Assembly (NCBI RefSeq): GCF_933775445.1
Contig: NC_065878.1
Location: 12,535,395-12,599,394 of the forward strand
DNA length: 64,000 nucleotides
Direction: 5' to 3'
Source of the DNA: Argentina anserina
Lineage: Eukaryota; Streptophyta; Magnoliopsida; Rosales; Rosaceae
Part shown: piece by piece, positions 10,491-23,106 of the stretch
Position numbering within the stretch: the first letter of the stretch is position 1
Layout: each line of letters opens with the position of its first letter
Program-made: the position numbers and the translations under genes
The notes under the pieces: model-generated
The model's input: the letters and a program-made list of their open reading frames with translations, nothing else
Told to the model about the DNA's origin: nothing
Databases searched by the model: none

Positions 10491-11651
10491 GAAGAGAGAG
10501 AGAGAGAGGTGTGGTGTGGTTTTGACGCGTGGCAGACGGGGGTAAAAATACTAGAGAGTGATATGACGTTGAAAAGTAAATTTGAATTTTGAAATTGTTT
10601 TTTTGGGTTAATTTCAACGGTAGAAAGTGCTTTTAAGACGTCATTTATTTCCAAAATATTTAGTTTCAGAAAAAGAATAACCCGTTTGAAGACGAAAATA
10701 TTCACCTGCAAAAAATTTGAATGAGTTGGAGTTACGTGGCTTATCTCTAGAAGCCCCCCGGCCACTTGAGGGAAATCTCGGTTTGTTCGTTTTTTTATTT
10801 CATTTTACTTGATTAATAATCATATACATTTATTATTCTCTCAATAGTTATTCTTTCATGACATATCATTTTTTCGAATTAATATTTAATAAGACTGTTG
10901 GTAAGAATTTATGTTTGAACCCTCTTACCAAGTTCAAATCCCACCTAAGCTTAAGTTTAGTGAAATTGGACATTATGCTTCATGAAAGTTTAAATCATCA
11001 TGGAATCTTAGGTTATAATGAGACAATAGTCTCAAAAATAATTTCAGGATTCTACAACATGCGTTTGGTGCTTGATACATATTTCATTGGACACGGACTT
11101 TGTTATAATGTACTACCATTTCGTTCCCCGAATGCAAAATTAGTAATATCCTACACATAGACTTAAAATGAAGTATTATAATAAGTGAATTCGGTGAAAC
11201 CGCACATAATATTCACAAATTCTAAACTTCCCAAAATCTTACGTTTTGAAATATCATAAAACCTCAAACTCCTTTATTAATAAATCCAAATCATTGATCA
11301 GCAAAGCTGTAGAGAACCCCAATCTGAACAACCCAACAGTTTTCAACCTGACAGAAAAAGGATCACAACAAAGGAAAATAAAATCAGACATAAAAATATA
11401 GAAAATAAAATTAAACATCAGGGAAAGAAAAAAAAACCCAAAAAAGAAAGGAAAAAGATAAAGGAAGAAGGAGAGAGAAGAGGATGAGACTTTGGAAGAG
11501 AGAGAGAGAGAGAGAGAGCCCTCCCCGAAAGACCCCCAAAATTTGTCAGAAAAACTCAAAACCCCATCACAGAAGAAATAAGAAAACCCAGAAATTACAG
11601 ACTCTGTGGGTAACTAGCTCTACACTCTCCACCTCGTCTTCCTCAAATCTC
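10491..11651. other. intergenic / divergent promoter region and 5' leader of the next gene
   Basis: AT-rich with no coding signal. A (GA)n run lies at about 11498-11518, just upstream of the 11652 gene, and probably falls in its 5'UTR. The two genes flanking this span are transcribed away from each other. Confidence 0.5.
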
Positions 11652-13541
11652 ATGAATCCCCAGAAAACAGAACAAGATCTCTTCCACCACAACAACCACC
11701 ACCATTTCCACCACCACCTCCACAACCATGATCTCGACCCACCGCCCCCGATCCCCCAATCCCAGTCGGAAACCGACGTCATCGAGCCTCTCTTCACTCC
11801 CCTCCCCGAAATCGACCTCTTCCGGTCCTCCCCCTCCCCTTCCTCCTCCTCCTCCGACAACCCTAACCCTACCTCCTCCCCCTCCGCCGCCGTCAAAACC
11901 ACTCCGCTCCACATCAGCCCCGAGCCTCACATCTCCTCGCAGTTCTACACCTTCAACCTCGACTCCCACTCCCTCATGATCCGCTGCCTCATGGAGGCCC
12001 GCCTCGCCTCCCCCGCCGAGATCCGCCGCGCCACCCCCGCCGACGTCCTCAAGTCGTGGCGCGCCGTCTGGAAGGACCGCAACGAGGACACCGCTTACGT
12101 CACCGCCTGGAAGCGCATTCAGGACAAGCTCTCTGCTCACCTGGACCAAAACGGTAACGAATTCCTGTGCTTCAAGAACAATACTCAGCAATTCGTTTCG
12201 CACATTAATCAGTGGCAGGATATTGTTATGGCTTTTCATAGTGATACTGATCTTAAACACTTGGGACTGAAAGAAACTATTGATAGGATTAAGCAGGTCT
12301 GGACTGTAGGTGCTAAGTTTTACGGCATTCCTGAGAGTTACATTAGAGTCTGTGTCGCCGCCTGCCCCGTGTGTGCCTCCGCATCCTCGGGGCTATCAGC
12401 CAGGAACAAGCGGCGGCGGTTTGAGTACACTGAGTCGTTTGATGTGCCGGCAAAAGAGGTGCAGCATAAGCTGCAGCAGCTGGCGGCGAAGCATAAGGTG
12501 GTGCTTTGCATTAGGCAGAAGTATATTAGGTATAAGCCGTTTATGGCCGAGGTTAAGGACTATGCTTGCCACAGGGCGGGCGAGCCGGCTGCTAAGAAGT
12601 CTAAGATACTGAAGAGGGAGCCGTATGCGTCGAAGAGGTGCGGGTGTGGGTTTCGGATTAGGGCGATTGTTCCTATTGCGAATTATAATGAAAAGGACAA
12701 GACGTTTGTGTATCAGGAAGAAGGGGTGGCTGTGTTTAAGCTGTATGCTGTGCATTCAGGGCATGAGCCAGGGCCGCTGGATGGGAATGCGAGGATTATG
12801 CATCGGGTTGTGGGGAGCAAAGGTGGGTTTTTGATGGATCAAGATACTGTGTATGGGGTCAGTGATGAGTTTGAGAGCGAGGGGTTTGGATTGTTGGGGA
12901 AGGATGAAGGGGATTTGCACCATTCAGTTTTGCAGCAGGTGAAGGAGTTGAGAGCTGAAGTTGGGTTTTTGGAAGAGAGAATTGCAAAAATACCACTGGA
13001 GCTTTTGGGATCAGTGTCTAGAGAATTGTTTGATATAGTGAATAAAGTTAGACATGTAGGGGTGGGAAGTTCGAAGACGATGGGTTTGCTCGAGGACAAG
13101 CCAGAATCAGATGATATTTTGGTCGGGGAGAATGATTTGGCACACTGGAACCACCATGAACGTCTATATGGAGATGGACAGGATGCCGATTTGATTGAGG
13201 ATGATGAAGATAGTTTTGGGCGGACTCTTGGGGATGTTGTCCCCTGGGAGCAGATGAGGACCGAGTGTAGGAGTCAGAAGGATCTGATCAGTGAGGCTTG
13301 TAAGCCTGGGAAGTGGTTGAAATGCAGTGAGTTTGACGAGAAGAGCATCCTTGATTGCCAGGATACTAAACTAACCAAGCCCTTATCACAAGACGAGAGT
13401 ATAGTGACAGATGTAGGTCTTATTGGTTTACAGGTTGATAGTTTCTACCAAGGGAGTTCTAAATGGTATGATTCTCCTTGTGGGTTGGACCCAGGTGCAG
13501 ATTGTGGGGATAGTGCATTCAGGCATGGGGAGATTGTTTAG
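11652..13541 (+). CDS. plant-specific protein of unknown function with FAR1/WRKY-GCM1-like Cys/His cluster
   Basis: A single-exon frame of 629 aa from ATG 11652 (MNPQKTEQD). An in-frame ATG at 11484 exists, but the 56 extra residues are GA-repeat-derived, so I prefer 11652. The N-terminus (about 1-100) is His-, Pro- and Ser-rich and low-complexity. About 105-240 is an ordered region (SLMIRCLMEARL..., many W/F/Y) ending in CPVC. About 304-372 carries YACH, KRCGCGF and HSGHEPG, a Cys/His spacing like the FAR1 or WRKY-GCM1 zinc-binding fold. About 421-466 is a probable coiled coil (LQQVKELRAEVGFLEERI). The tail is acidic (LIEDDEDSFG). The Lys/Arg-rich stretch KKSKILKREP near 310-325 could act in nuclear targeting. 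A nuclear DNA-binding role is inference only. The first ~150 codons are strikingly C-ending and the rest is AT-leaning. Confidence 0.85.
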   Translation: MNPQKTEQDLFHHNNHHHFHHHLHNHDLDPPPPIPQSQSETDVIEPLFTPLPEIDLFRSSPSPSSSSSDNPNPTSSPSAAVKTTPLHISPEPHISSQFYTFNLDSHSLMIRCLMEARLASPAEIRRATPADVLKSWRAVWKDRNEDTAYVTAWKRIQDKLSAHLDQNGNEFLCFKNNTQQFVSHINQWQDIVMAFHSDTDLKHLGLKETIDRIKQVWTVGAKFYGIPESYIRVCVAACPVCASASSGLSARNKRRRFEYTESFDVPAKEVQHKLQQLAAKHKVVLCIRQKYIRYKPFMAEVKDYACHRAGEPAAKKSKILKREPYASKRCGCGFRIRAIVPIANYNEKDKTFVYQEEGVAVFKLYAVHSGHEPGPLDGNARIMHRVVGSKGGFLMDQDTVYGVSDEFESEGFGLLGKDEGDLHHSVLQQVKELRAEVGFLEERIAKIPLELLGSVSRELFDIVNKVRHVGVGSSKTMGLLEDKPESDDILVGENDLAHWNHHERLYGDGQDADLIEDDEDSFGRTLGDVVPWEQMRTECRSQKDLISEACKPGKWLKCSEFDEKSILDCQDTKLTKPLSQDESIVTDVGLIGLQVDSFYQGSSKWYDSPCGLDPGADCGDSAFRHGEIV

Positions 13542-15694
13542 TCTCTGAATAAGTTGGTTAAGCCCTTCTAACATAGTTATGAGTGTATTATATCCCTTCC
13601 CCCAGTTGGAAGTGGGTTGTACATCTTGTATACAGAAATTGGAGCCTCTTGCTGCAGGCTCCTTGACTGTGTGTTGTTATGTAAAGTATCTCCAATTGAG
13701 CTTTTATGCACATAACTTTTTCGTAACTATTTGTTGACCTTGCTCTGGGCATTCAGAATTACTCAATGTAATTATTTGTTCGACATTTATAATAAAATTT
13801 TGGTTTTTGCACATTGTGAGGCTGTGAGCCACAATATTTCAATTGCTGTGTATACCGGAAGCTATAAATTCAGTCACTTGATGTGCTGCACCTCTATGTT
13901 CCCCTTTAAAACACTACACTACTGCATGTTTATTAATTTGTGCCATTCCGCTATTTATTTATGATTTTGGTTTTTTTATAATATGTATTAACTTGTAATG
14001 ATACATCTCTTGTAATTTGTGTGGGCTTATCATATGTTTGTGGGTTCCTCTGCATATTTGCTAGAACTTGTTTAACAGTGGAAGGTGGTTCTGGATGGTT
14101 GATGATTCAACAAGAGATGATTGCCTTTTGAAGACAAGTCTTGGCAGGTAAATGAATATACAAACGCCTTATAAATTACTCCTTTTGTATGCATCATATA
14201 TCTGCATCCTGCTAATTAGCTTATGAATGGTGTGGCATTCAGTTTCTTATAATGTCCATAGGACATGGAATTTGTGAAATACTGAAGTAGATATATATCA
14301 AACAGGAAAACTATTGTCCAGCTGGCTGCTTGGCAAGAATGATAACTCGTATACTTTTTGGTTACCTTTCTGCAGAACACTATTTGTGCATATTGAAGGT
14401 ATTAAATAAATAAATTAGGGATTTTTCTGCAACACTTCACGTTCTGCCATACAGTTTCAACTTTCAAGGCTTTGAAAATCTTTAATTCTAATTTTTGGTG
14501 AAATGTGATGATCCCCTTACTACCCTAGATAAACATCAACTGTATATATATTATTAAGACTAGGTTCACATGTGATTTACATATAGGAATTGGTATTCCT
14601 GTGCTTTGAATCATGCAGCTTATGCAAGGGTCAAGGGTGCACCTAATTTTCCCTTCAATGTGTTTTGATACTATCTTGTTTGATGGTAAACCTTCTGAAG
14701 GTTGTGACGTTGTGCTATGCTTATCTGTAGGTCTTCCCAATCAAAACTTAGCAAACCATAGTCATATACAGTCAGCTGGTTGTGAACTACTTGTGAGTTG
14801 TGAATTGTGGTAAGGTTTCAGTGACTTGCTGACGGACTAGATTGTGCCTACATTTCAAGGTTTGATGGTGGAGAACAATGGTCACAGTAACTTCAAAGTT
14901 GATACTAAATCGCATTAGAATTCTACCTGATTACCCAAATGAGATGCCAGGAATACAGATTGCATATTTAATCTTAATACTGTGGATTTGGCTCTGTATA
15001 TCTACAATTACCTGTTCAATCTTTGAGCCTCCCTCGGAATAGATCTTAAATTTTGGTCATTTGATTAATGAAGCTGATCGGTCCAATATTACGAGTCAGA
15101 TTATCGACAAACACATTACACTATTTGGACCGGACAAACTGTCTACAGCAGAACACATTACCAATGGGGGATTGACTGAAGTGATCATGAGATTGTAGTT
15201 GGGAACTTGGGGCAATGTTTTCTGATAATTTTGATCTGTTTGGGTTTGAATTTTCGGTTCTTAATCAGGACGTAATACAGTAGAAATCTGTTAGTGTGGA
15301 GTGTCTTTAAGGAAAGGTAATTTAAGATCTCATCCACGAGATGTCAAATTGGTTTCAGTAAGATTTTCCAATCTTGTCCATTTGAACTTCATATTTGAAA
15401 GGAACCGTCTACTTGTATATAAATGCATCACCCTTGGTTAGTCATATATTTGCAGCTTTCTAGTGCTCCTATGGGGAGTCCCCCCTACCTCGGGAGTGAT
15501 TCCTAGCTTGACTCAGTGACAACGACTACCGGGTTTTCACTCCATCTCCGTCAACAAAAAATAGTTTCTTAGCTATTATTATATAGGGGCTAGATGATAC
15601 AAGCATATTACAATCCCAGTGTGATCTCTGTGATGCATTTAGATACAGGGAAAATGGTAAGAATTGTATATTAACTATTAGTCACTGGTAATTT
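13542..15694. other. 3'UTR and intergenic, nothing recognised
   Basis: The 3'UTR of the upstream gene probably ends within the first few hundred bases (AATAAA-like at about 13790). The rest is AT-rich with no coding signal, repeat or RNA gene that I can recognise. Confidence 0.5.
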
Positions 15695-16180
15695 CAGTAT
15701 ACTAACTTTAAAAACTAACATTTTAGTACATGAAGTTTGAATCTTAATATCATTTCCATATATGTTGTTAACTTTTCCGTTAAGGTTGACGTTACAAACA
15801 AAATTTTTTTGTTTTTGATACTAGCAATTAATCAACCAATTTTCCAATAAGAACTAGCTTTTAACATGTCAAAACATTTTCATCTAACGACATCATGTCT
15901 ACGGTTACTTTAAACTTGGCGGAATCACAGCTGCCTTAACCAGGAAAAAGGTTATCTAGTGTCAATAGTAACCGTAGACATGAGATCGTTCGGTAAAAAT
16001 GTTTTGGCATGTTGAAGGCTAATTTTTATTGGAAAATTGGTTGATTAATTGCTAGTGTCAAAAACAAAAAGTTTTGTTTGTAACGTCAAACTTAAATGAA
16101 AAGTTAACGGCATATATGAAGATGATGTTAAGATTCAAACTTCATGTACTAAAGTGTTAGTTTTAAAAGTTGGTATACTG
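15695..16180. mobile_element. fold-back / MITE with long inverted arms (486 bp)
   Basis: Outer ends CAGTATACTAACTTT (15695) and its inverted counterpart ending GTATACTG (16180) begin arms of about 215 bp each. The arms pair across a short loop near 15910-15965; examples are ACCAATTTTCCAATAAGAA against its complement and the shared TCTACGGTTACT segment. It is non-coding. A 3-bp TTT flanks both ends but is too short to assign a superfamily. Confidence 0.75.
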
Positions 16181-16393
16181 TTTTTATAATTTTCTCTTAG
16201 ATATAACTCATATAAGCCTATCCCAGAGGAAGCACAAAGCAAGATCCAATCAATACACAAAGTTATGTGATTAACATATTAAATCCAAAATAGTACACTT
16301 CATTAAACCTGAGAAGCAACATTGCTCGCAAAAAGCAGACCATAACGTACACGAAGTTGAAAGGTGATCACTGATCAGTTGACAACAACAGAG

Positions 16394-19088
16394 TTAAAAA
16401 TTTTGGTGAGGACCCGGAGGACGAAATCTTACTCCAGGCAAATAGCGGGAGACAAATTCTCGTGCTATTACTTGGAGATCTTCACGGTCCAAGAACTCTT
16501 GGTCTAGCGGATTGAAAAGGCTCGTCATTTCTTGACTTGCTGCACATTGTTCTATTTCAAGAGGATCAGCTTGCATCATTAAGTTGGAAATGGGTAGCAA
16601 CTCCGAGGATGATGCTACAATATTGGCCAAGGAATGCGGGATCTGAGGTTGAGGCGAGGGCGGCGGCTGTGGCAGACGCTGCAAGGTAGCAAGACGGGCC
16701 TGAACATAGGCCAACTCTGCCTGCAAATTGATTATCTACAAACCACAAGACACATCAATTCAGTACTTCTGTATTAGGTCAGATATCGTTTACAAGGCTA
16801 TCATATTGGTCAAAATTAAGTAAACGGACCTGGTTTGGTTTGCTTTGGTTCTTTGGTTTTTATTGCTATCTTAATCAAATGACGCAGACATAAAGTAACC
16901 TTATTCAGTGAAAATTTCCTGACAAAGCTTTCATGTGTAGTCAAATTATTCTACCTAACAAAGCTTAAGAAATTCTACCAAACTCAAAAGCTAATGAAGA
17001 ATACTCGATAGTTAACGATTGATTTCTAATTTTATATGTATCTTGCCAACGGGCTTTGACATCTACAAATGTGAGAAGGAACTGTCTGAAACTTGAGACA
17101 CGCATTAAAGTGCTACTTTGTATAACCCACAATGCAACTGATAGTCCATGTAACAGATTTAGTGAAACAGATTTCTTGTGACTGAAGAAAGTAGTTTTGG
17201 TTTAGCCATGATAAAAAAAAATTGACACTCACGTAGCTTCTGACACTTGCGATATAAGTTTGAAGAACAGTCAGTGGTAAGGGCACTAGCATAGTGATTG
17301 ATAAAGAAAAAATCAAAAGAATCACAGACCAAACAGTGTATAGGCTCCTTTATTTCCGATCATGCAAGAAAAATACATCAAGTCATCGATCATCTATATG
17401 GTCGTAAAATAAATTCATAGAATATCATTAAATCAAGAGACCATCATATTGCTCCAATTATTTGAGAATGGTTAGGACTTAGGAAAGTCAAAACTAGACT
17501 CATTTATATAATTTTTTCTCGAATTACTACATATATATATATATATAGGTGTGTATATATGTTTGCTTGGTAGCTCCGGCAAGCAACACACCCCAAAAGT
17601 CATTTTCACCCAATACATTATACACCGGCGACGAGAGAGAGAGAGAATGAGGGTGAAACATATCAAATTGAGACAAAATTCAAAGCTCTAAATTTTTAGC
17701 ATAAGATTCACAACACTTTTAATTGGAAGGCACACCAAAGGAAATGAACCTGTCCTTCGTAATCTCTCCGATCCATGAAAGTGCAAGTGAGCACTGTTTG
17801 AAACTCATTTCGATTGAAGCACTCTAGCTGATGAGACGAATTCATTATAAAACCAAAAAAAAAAAAACCATTTTTAGTTAACCTGCCTTCCGGAAATGAA
17901 CCAGAAAGTTGCAGCAGAAACAGTCTGGTATAAACTTGTGAAACACGCGGTCACTGAATTTTCACGTTCTACAAAAATGGGAAAACCTTGACAAAAGTAA
18001 TCAAAGATTTCATGACCTACAGTGCTTCTTGTCAAAGAAATGACAGAAGATACAAATCTGGATTGATGGAAATACACACCAGGCGCATGTTAGTACAATC
18101 ACAATGTCTCGCACAATTGTCAATATTTTGTAATTGAAGTAACCAAAAAACAATAATTATTTAAAAATAATAATAATTAGAACAGTGAGAAACCCTAATT
18201 TACCTAGCTAGCTTACATAGAAAACTCTCTTAGAAAAATACCAAGATAAAATCTTATGTTTAAAATACAAAATTTAATACACTCAAAAACTAAATAATTT
18301 AAGCTAAATCTCTAAAAGAGCTTCAAAATCAGCTTGTAATTAACTAGCGAGCATCAATTATCAAATCTGGATTGATGGAAATACACACCAGGCGCATGTT
18401 AGTACAATCACAATGTCTCGCACAATTGTCAATATTTTGTAATTGAAGTAACCAAAAAAAAAATTATTTAAAAATAATAATAATTGGAACAGTGAGAAAC
18501 CCTAATTTACCTAGCTAGCTTACATAGAAAACTCTCTTAGAAAAATACCAAGATAAAATCTTATGTTTAAAATACAAAATTTAATACACTCAAAACCTAA
18601 ATAATTTAAGCTAAATCTATAAAAGAGGTTCAAAATCAGCTTGTAATTAACTAGCGAGCATCAATTATCAAATCGATCTCGCTCTCACCCCTTGGACCTC
18701 AGTTTGCCACAAAATGAAACAACAGTAAAGAAATATTAAGATATCGATCGAGGTTGATCGATCAGTACTATCAAACCTGCTGCTGGAGGGTGAAAATGTG
18801 AGCAACGCAGCCATAAACCGGGTCTCGAACCCTAGCAAGAGCCTCATAGCAGAGAGTAACGACAGCATCGAGCCTCTTGTGAGCAGGTATGCGCAGGAGT
18901 AGCTTGGAGGCGTTGCTTGCACCGAACACTTTGTGCACCGCCGCGAAGTGAGCGGTGCCTTGATCTGAGTCGAAGTAGGGCGCAAATATGCAGCCTCTCA
19001 AGCACTTTCGCCTGAGGAACTTGCAAGCACCACAAGGCCCTTGAGATACTTCTCCATCGTTTGCAACATTAATACTTCCACTACTCAT
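16394..19088 (-). CDS. LBD19: LOB-domain transcription factor, LBD19-like (2 exons)
   Basis: Exon 1 is 19088-18777 (104 codons, ATG at 19086-19088). Exon 2 is 16735-16394, which includes the stop. Donor CAG|GTTTGA and acceptor TTGTAG|ATAATC are intact, phase 0, giving 217 aa. The LOB zinc-binding C-block CX2CX6CX3C is visible at about residues 19-33 ([15 protein letters not shown]), the GAS block as [12 protein letters not shown], and the leucine-zipper-like coil as [18 protein letters not shown]. The C-terminus REFVSRYLP resembles LBD19 rather than LBD18/30. Class I LBD factors bind DNA in the nucleus, and group-Ib members act in root, vascular and organ-boundary programmes. The symbol is by similarity recalled from Arabidopsis. 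The 2041-bp intron contains a recent 309-bp tandem duplication. Confidence 0.92.
18053..18676. repeat. 309-bp tandem duplication inside the LBD19-like intron
   Basis: 18053-18361 and 18362-about 18670 are near-identical, starting CAAATCTGGATTGATGG. Only a few substitutions and a short A-run indel separate them, and a third partial start CAAATC lies at 18671. The high identity implies a recent event. Confidence 0.93.
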
Positions 19089-21929
19089 CTCAATCTAACT
19101 AGCTAGCTAGCTCTGAGATCAGAGATCGATCAGCTTCGATCTTCTTCTAGTTCTTCCTTGAGAGTCAGTTTGAGTTTTTGTGGGGTCTGGCCGTCTGAGG
19201 GAGATTGATTAATAAAGAGAGGGGGATCAGGGGGTGATAGATTGAGAGAGGAAGGGAGTTGGGTTATTTTTCTTTTGGATGAGGAATTATTTATGGTTTG
19301 GATGGGTGGCTGGTGGGCCAATAGATTGGACTGGTGGACTGGTGGTGATCTATTTTCTTTGTGCATCTGTTACAGTTTCTCTTAACAGTGCATACAAGTA
19401 AACCCAAATGAATTACCCAACTGTCATTGTCACCAACACACCATCACGTCAATTTCATGTAAACTGGTATAGTTACCTAGCTAGTGGAGTAGTAAATACA
19501 TAAATACGCATTAATATATACAGAGAGAGGTCGGTATAAATTTCAGAAATTTAATTACATGGTGGATATATACGTACGAACGTTAAATTATTAAATTCTC
19601 TCGCATCTGCATGAAGGTGAAGATCGAAGACGATGTGGATATGAGAGCTTAAGTGGCTGCAAATAGAGAGTATGTGCCCGTTCTTGAGTGCGGGTGGGAG
19701 GAGGTGCAATTCATAAGGCATTTGGTTTATATATCGGGAAAACTTTGGAATCACGGCAAGTAGCTAGAGAAAAGAAGTGTAGTCTGCGTTAAGCAAACAA
19801 ACATATAGTATGCTGTTATCGTCTACTTGCCTTGCATATATAGTTCCTAGTCATATCAACATTTGTAAATAGTACTGACAACTGTGTATGCAGAAATGCT
19901 GTGAAGCACCAGCAATTTACCTTCTTCTATTTATTTATTACTGTTAAATACGTTTTCTCTCTCTGGAAACATTTCTCTGGTTGGATAAATAAATCTCTGT
20001 GTTAATTTCATCAAGTCATGAACTTATGTGCTACCGAGAAATATATTATGCAAGTGACCATAACTAAACTCGATCGTATGAGTTCACCAGTATACGAGTT
20101 ATGATGTGCAGTCATATATGAATCATACTCTTTACTACCATATATATACGTATGAGTTGCAGTTGGTACAAACAACTGAAATAAATTCATTCAAGTCTGA
20201 CAAAGTTTGGTTGAGACCATGCCAGTTGGTCTTATAGCAGTGTTTGTCTCCAATTGTAGTATGAGGTTTAAACTTTAAAGTTCAAGATCTCATCCCACAG
20301 TAGCAGAAATCAATGCCTCTTTCACTAAGATTTTCATAAGCTAGATATTAGTTTGTAATAATTAGGTCCGTATTCCACAAAAATACCTAGCTAATTAAGA
20401 GGGTAATTAATCACCTGATACATAGTGATTTGTCAGTAACAGTGCATGCATGTCTGACTTCTTAATTAAACTCTTGCAAGGGAAGTAACTCGTAAGGAGT
20501 CATGCAGTAGTAATCATGGTGGAAGTGATGGGAAGTAGAAGAGTATAAGTGATCGAAGAAGAAGAAGAAGGTGGGTGAGGCCGTCATTAATGGTCAAGAA
20601 CAACTCCTGCGCTTTAGCTTTCAGTGAACTACAGCAGCTCCCGCCCAGTAGTCAACAGTCAAGAACAACACAGAGACTGATGAGTCCAATAGCAATGGTG
20701 CCCTAGCCAGGACTGACGACTCAGTAGTGACTCTGACCGACCACAATGGATTGATGTTTGTTTCATTGCTCAACACAGAAAACTATGCAGTAGGGCAATA
20801 CTTACTGCGCCGTGCACCATAGACATCGAATCATGCCACGTGCAGCCTTCTATAGTTCTATTATTATCACTGCAACTCACCTTCGAGTACTCTATCAATC
20901 ACTCAAGATGTACTCACGTATACTCGAGTAAAAAAAAAACTACTATTGCATGGAGTTACGTATATCGATCAACACTCTGTACGAACTCGAAATCAAAACT
21001 ACTGTTGCATCACTTGCATGTACGTACATAGGTATATCAAATTTTTTGTACGTACTCAAATTAAAATCAACTCTGGCCGGGATGAACAGTCTCTTAATTA
21101 TACTAGTATACTACTACGTACGTTGACGTTGTCTTGGTTTCTTATTAGTGTTGATCATCAGGCCCGTACTGTACGTACGATGATCGCTAGAGGAGAAGTA
21201 GAGATCTCAACCTATGATTTAGATACAATCGTGCCCCCTTATCTGAGTGCAGATTTGCATGTAAGTTAGCTGCATGTCGTGGCCGGTATGGGCTTAGGTT
21301 AATTAGATGGGGTTTAGCGTTTCATATATATGCATGACGACGGGCTTTAGCATAATAGCATTGATCTCCCGAGGGTCGAAAGACCTTAATTACTTAGGGT
21401 TTTGGAGTGTCTAGGGTTCAGGATCATAAATTCATAAGTACATTATTATAGCTAGCTACAGTCCTGACTTTGAGCCCAAACTGTGTAGACTATTAATGAC
21501 ACGCTCTAAGCCTCTAGCCTTTCAAAAAAAAGAAAAAGAAAAAGAAAAAAAGACACTCTAATTAAACTCGGTTATTTGTCTCAAACTTTCACCTAAGTTG
21601 TCGGCTTAATCGTATTGAAAATATATAGCTTTGGTTAATTAGGACTTCAGATCGAGCATTAAGATCGATGTAATGGGGATGTCACCATACGTATTGGCTT
21701 TTTATTTTGTGTTGGCCCTTCAATTCACTAATTCACAGATGGAAAATTAGTCTTGCTATAGCTGGGCATTATTTTATAATCCACGAATTCCGGGTTTGTT
21801 TTATAGATCGCGAGCAACCAGAAAGTGATTGGAAATTGGAAGGAAGATGTAAAAACCGGAAACCCATAAGAACCATTGAGAACACAAGTAGACTACTAGG
21901 GTATATAACTGATGTATGAAAAACAAAGA
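19089..21929. other. divergent intergenic region, LBD19-like promoter side
   Basis: The first ~280 bp are probably promoter/5'UTR of the LBD19-like gene. The remainder is AT-rich, with ATATAT and GCTAGCTAG-type simple runs and an (A)nG tract near 21525. No coding signal. Confidence 0.5.
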
Positions 21930-21937
21930 TATAAGAA

Positions 21938-22320
21938 GGGGACTCCTCTTTTTGTAAACCACACTCCTTGTGTTATTTATTTCAGAAATACCCCTTTCTA
22001 CAACTCTTTTTTTTGGTATTATTCTTCAACTCACTTTAAGATTTATTGATATTTCAGTTCTGTGATTGCTGCATGCCGAACAAGTGTTTTGCCCTCCTCC
22101 TCGTCTATGTAATCAACTTCGATCAAAACTCTCATCTCTTCTTTAGTGTTTTATCATCACCTGATATTTAATTAAAATTATAGTTCCCATGAATTTTCAT
22201 GAGTGAGGCTACTTAATTAAAAATGAGTGGTAGAAAATATAAGATGATGGGATGGGTAATTTAGGAAATTCAATGAGGGAAAGAGGAACTTGGAGTGTGG
22301 TTTACAAAAAGTGCACTCCC
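21938..22320. mobile_element. hAT-type MITE, 383 bp, with 8-bp TSD
   Basis: Terminal inverted repeats of about 29 bp (GGGGACTCCTCTTTTTGT at the left; complement of TTTACAAAAAGTGCACTCCC at the right). They are flanked by identical TATAAGAA at 21930-21937 and 22321-22328. The 8-bp duplication is typical of hAT elements. No coding capacity. Confidence 0.88.
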
Positions 22321-22328
22321 TATAAGAA

Positions 22329-23106
22329 ATGTGATATTGTATTTTGTAACAAACAAAAAATGTGATATTGTATTTAACCATATAAATTGTGTAACAGTTG
22401 TGAAAAAAGATAAGAAAGATTCAAAATTTCTAATATGTTCCCAAAAATATATATAACGGTCAAAGAAGATCTGTAACTGAAGAAAAATGAGTCATATATA
22501 CATCATCGGTGCACATTTCAGATATTTATACTACAAATTGAAGAAAATGAAAATCCATGCCAGTGTATATATTGCTATTTAGGATAATACAAGTGCTCAA
22601 CATTGTTAATTAGTGCTATTTCTAATTAGTCATTACTAATTAGCTAGCTTGCAGTTAATTAGTCAAGAATACAGATCCGATCGATGACTGTTTGACTAAC
22701 ATGTATGACTGATCTAAAAGCCTATCAAATATTACTTCCATGATTAGTCTGGTTCAAAATCTTCTTTGACCACTTTATTTAATTATAATATTACTCTTAT
22801 CCCATTAATTGTAATATTGTATTACTTAAACTCTCTTTGTTTAACCAATCGGTTGACTAGTTAATCCTTCTTAGGTTCTTAGCAGCTCAATTGCCGCATG
22901 TTGGGGTGACATCCCACAATTCTAAACACATGTATATCTTCTAACTTGTAATCGATTAAGCCAGTGCAGATCATCATAAACAGTTATACATTTCTTAAGA
23001 TTTTAAGGGTTTTGACCGCACGGGCGGGGAACTCGATCGTGGGGTCTTTATTCACTTTTTAATATCTAAGATTGCATTGTGCAATGTTGATTACAGAAAA
23101 TTTAGG
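22329..23106. other. intergenic, nothing recognised
   Basis: AT-rich, with no frame or repeat supported. Confidence 0.5.

Noticed and set aside
10250..10765. A 171-codon minus-strand frame upstream of the MAP65-like gene
   Set aside because: It crosses a likely promoter and CT-rich leader with a splice donor inside. Composition is not protein-like.
11484..11651. Upstream in-frame start of the 11652 gene
   Set aside because: The extra 56 residues derive from a GA microsatellite leader and look non-conserved. 11652 is preferred.
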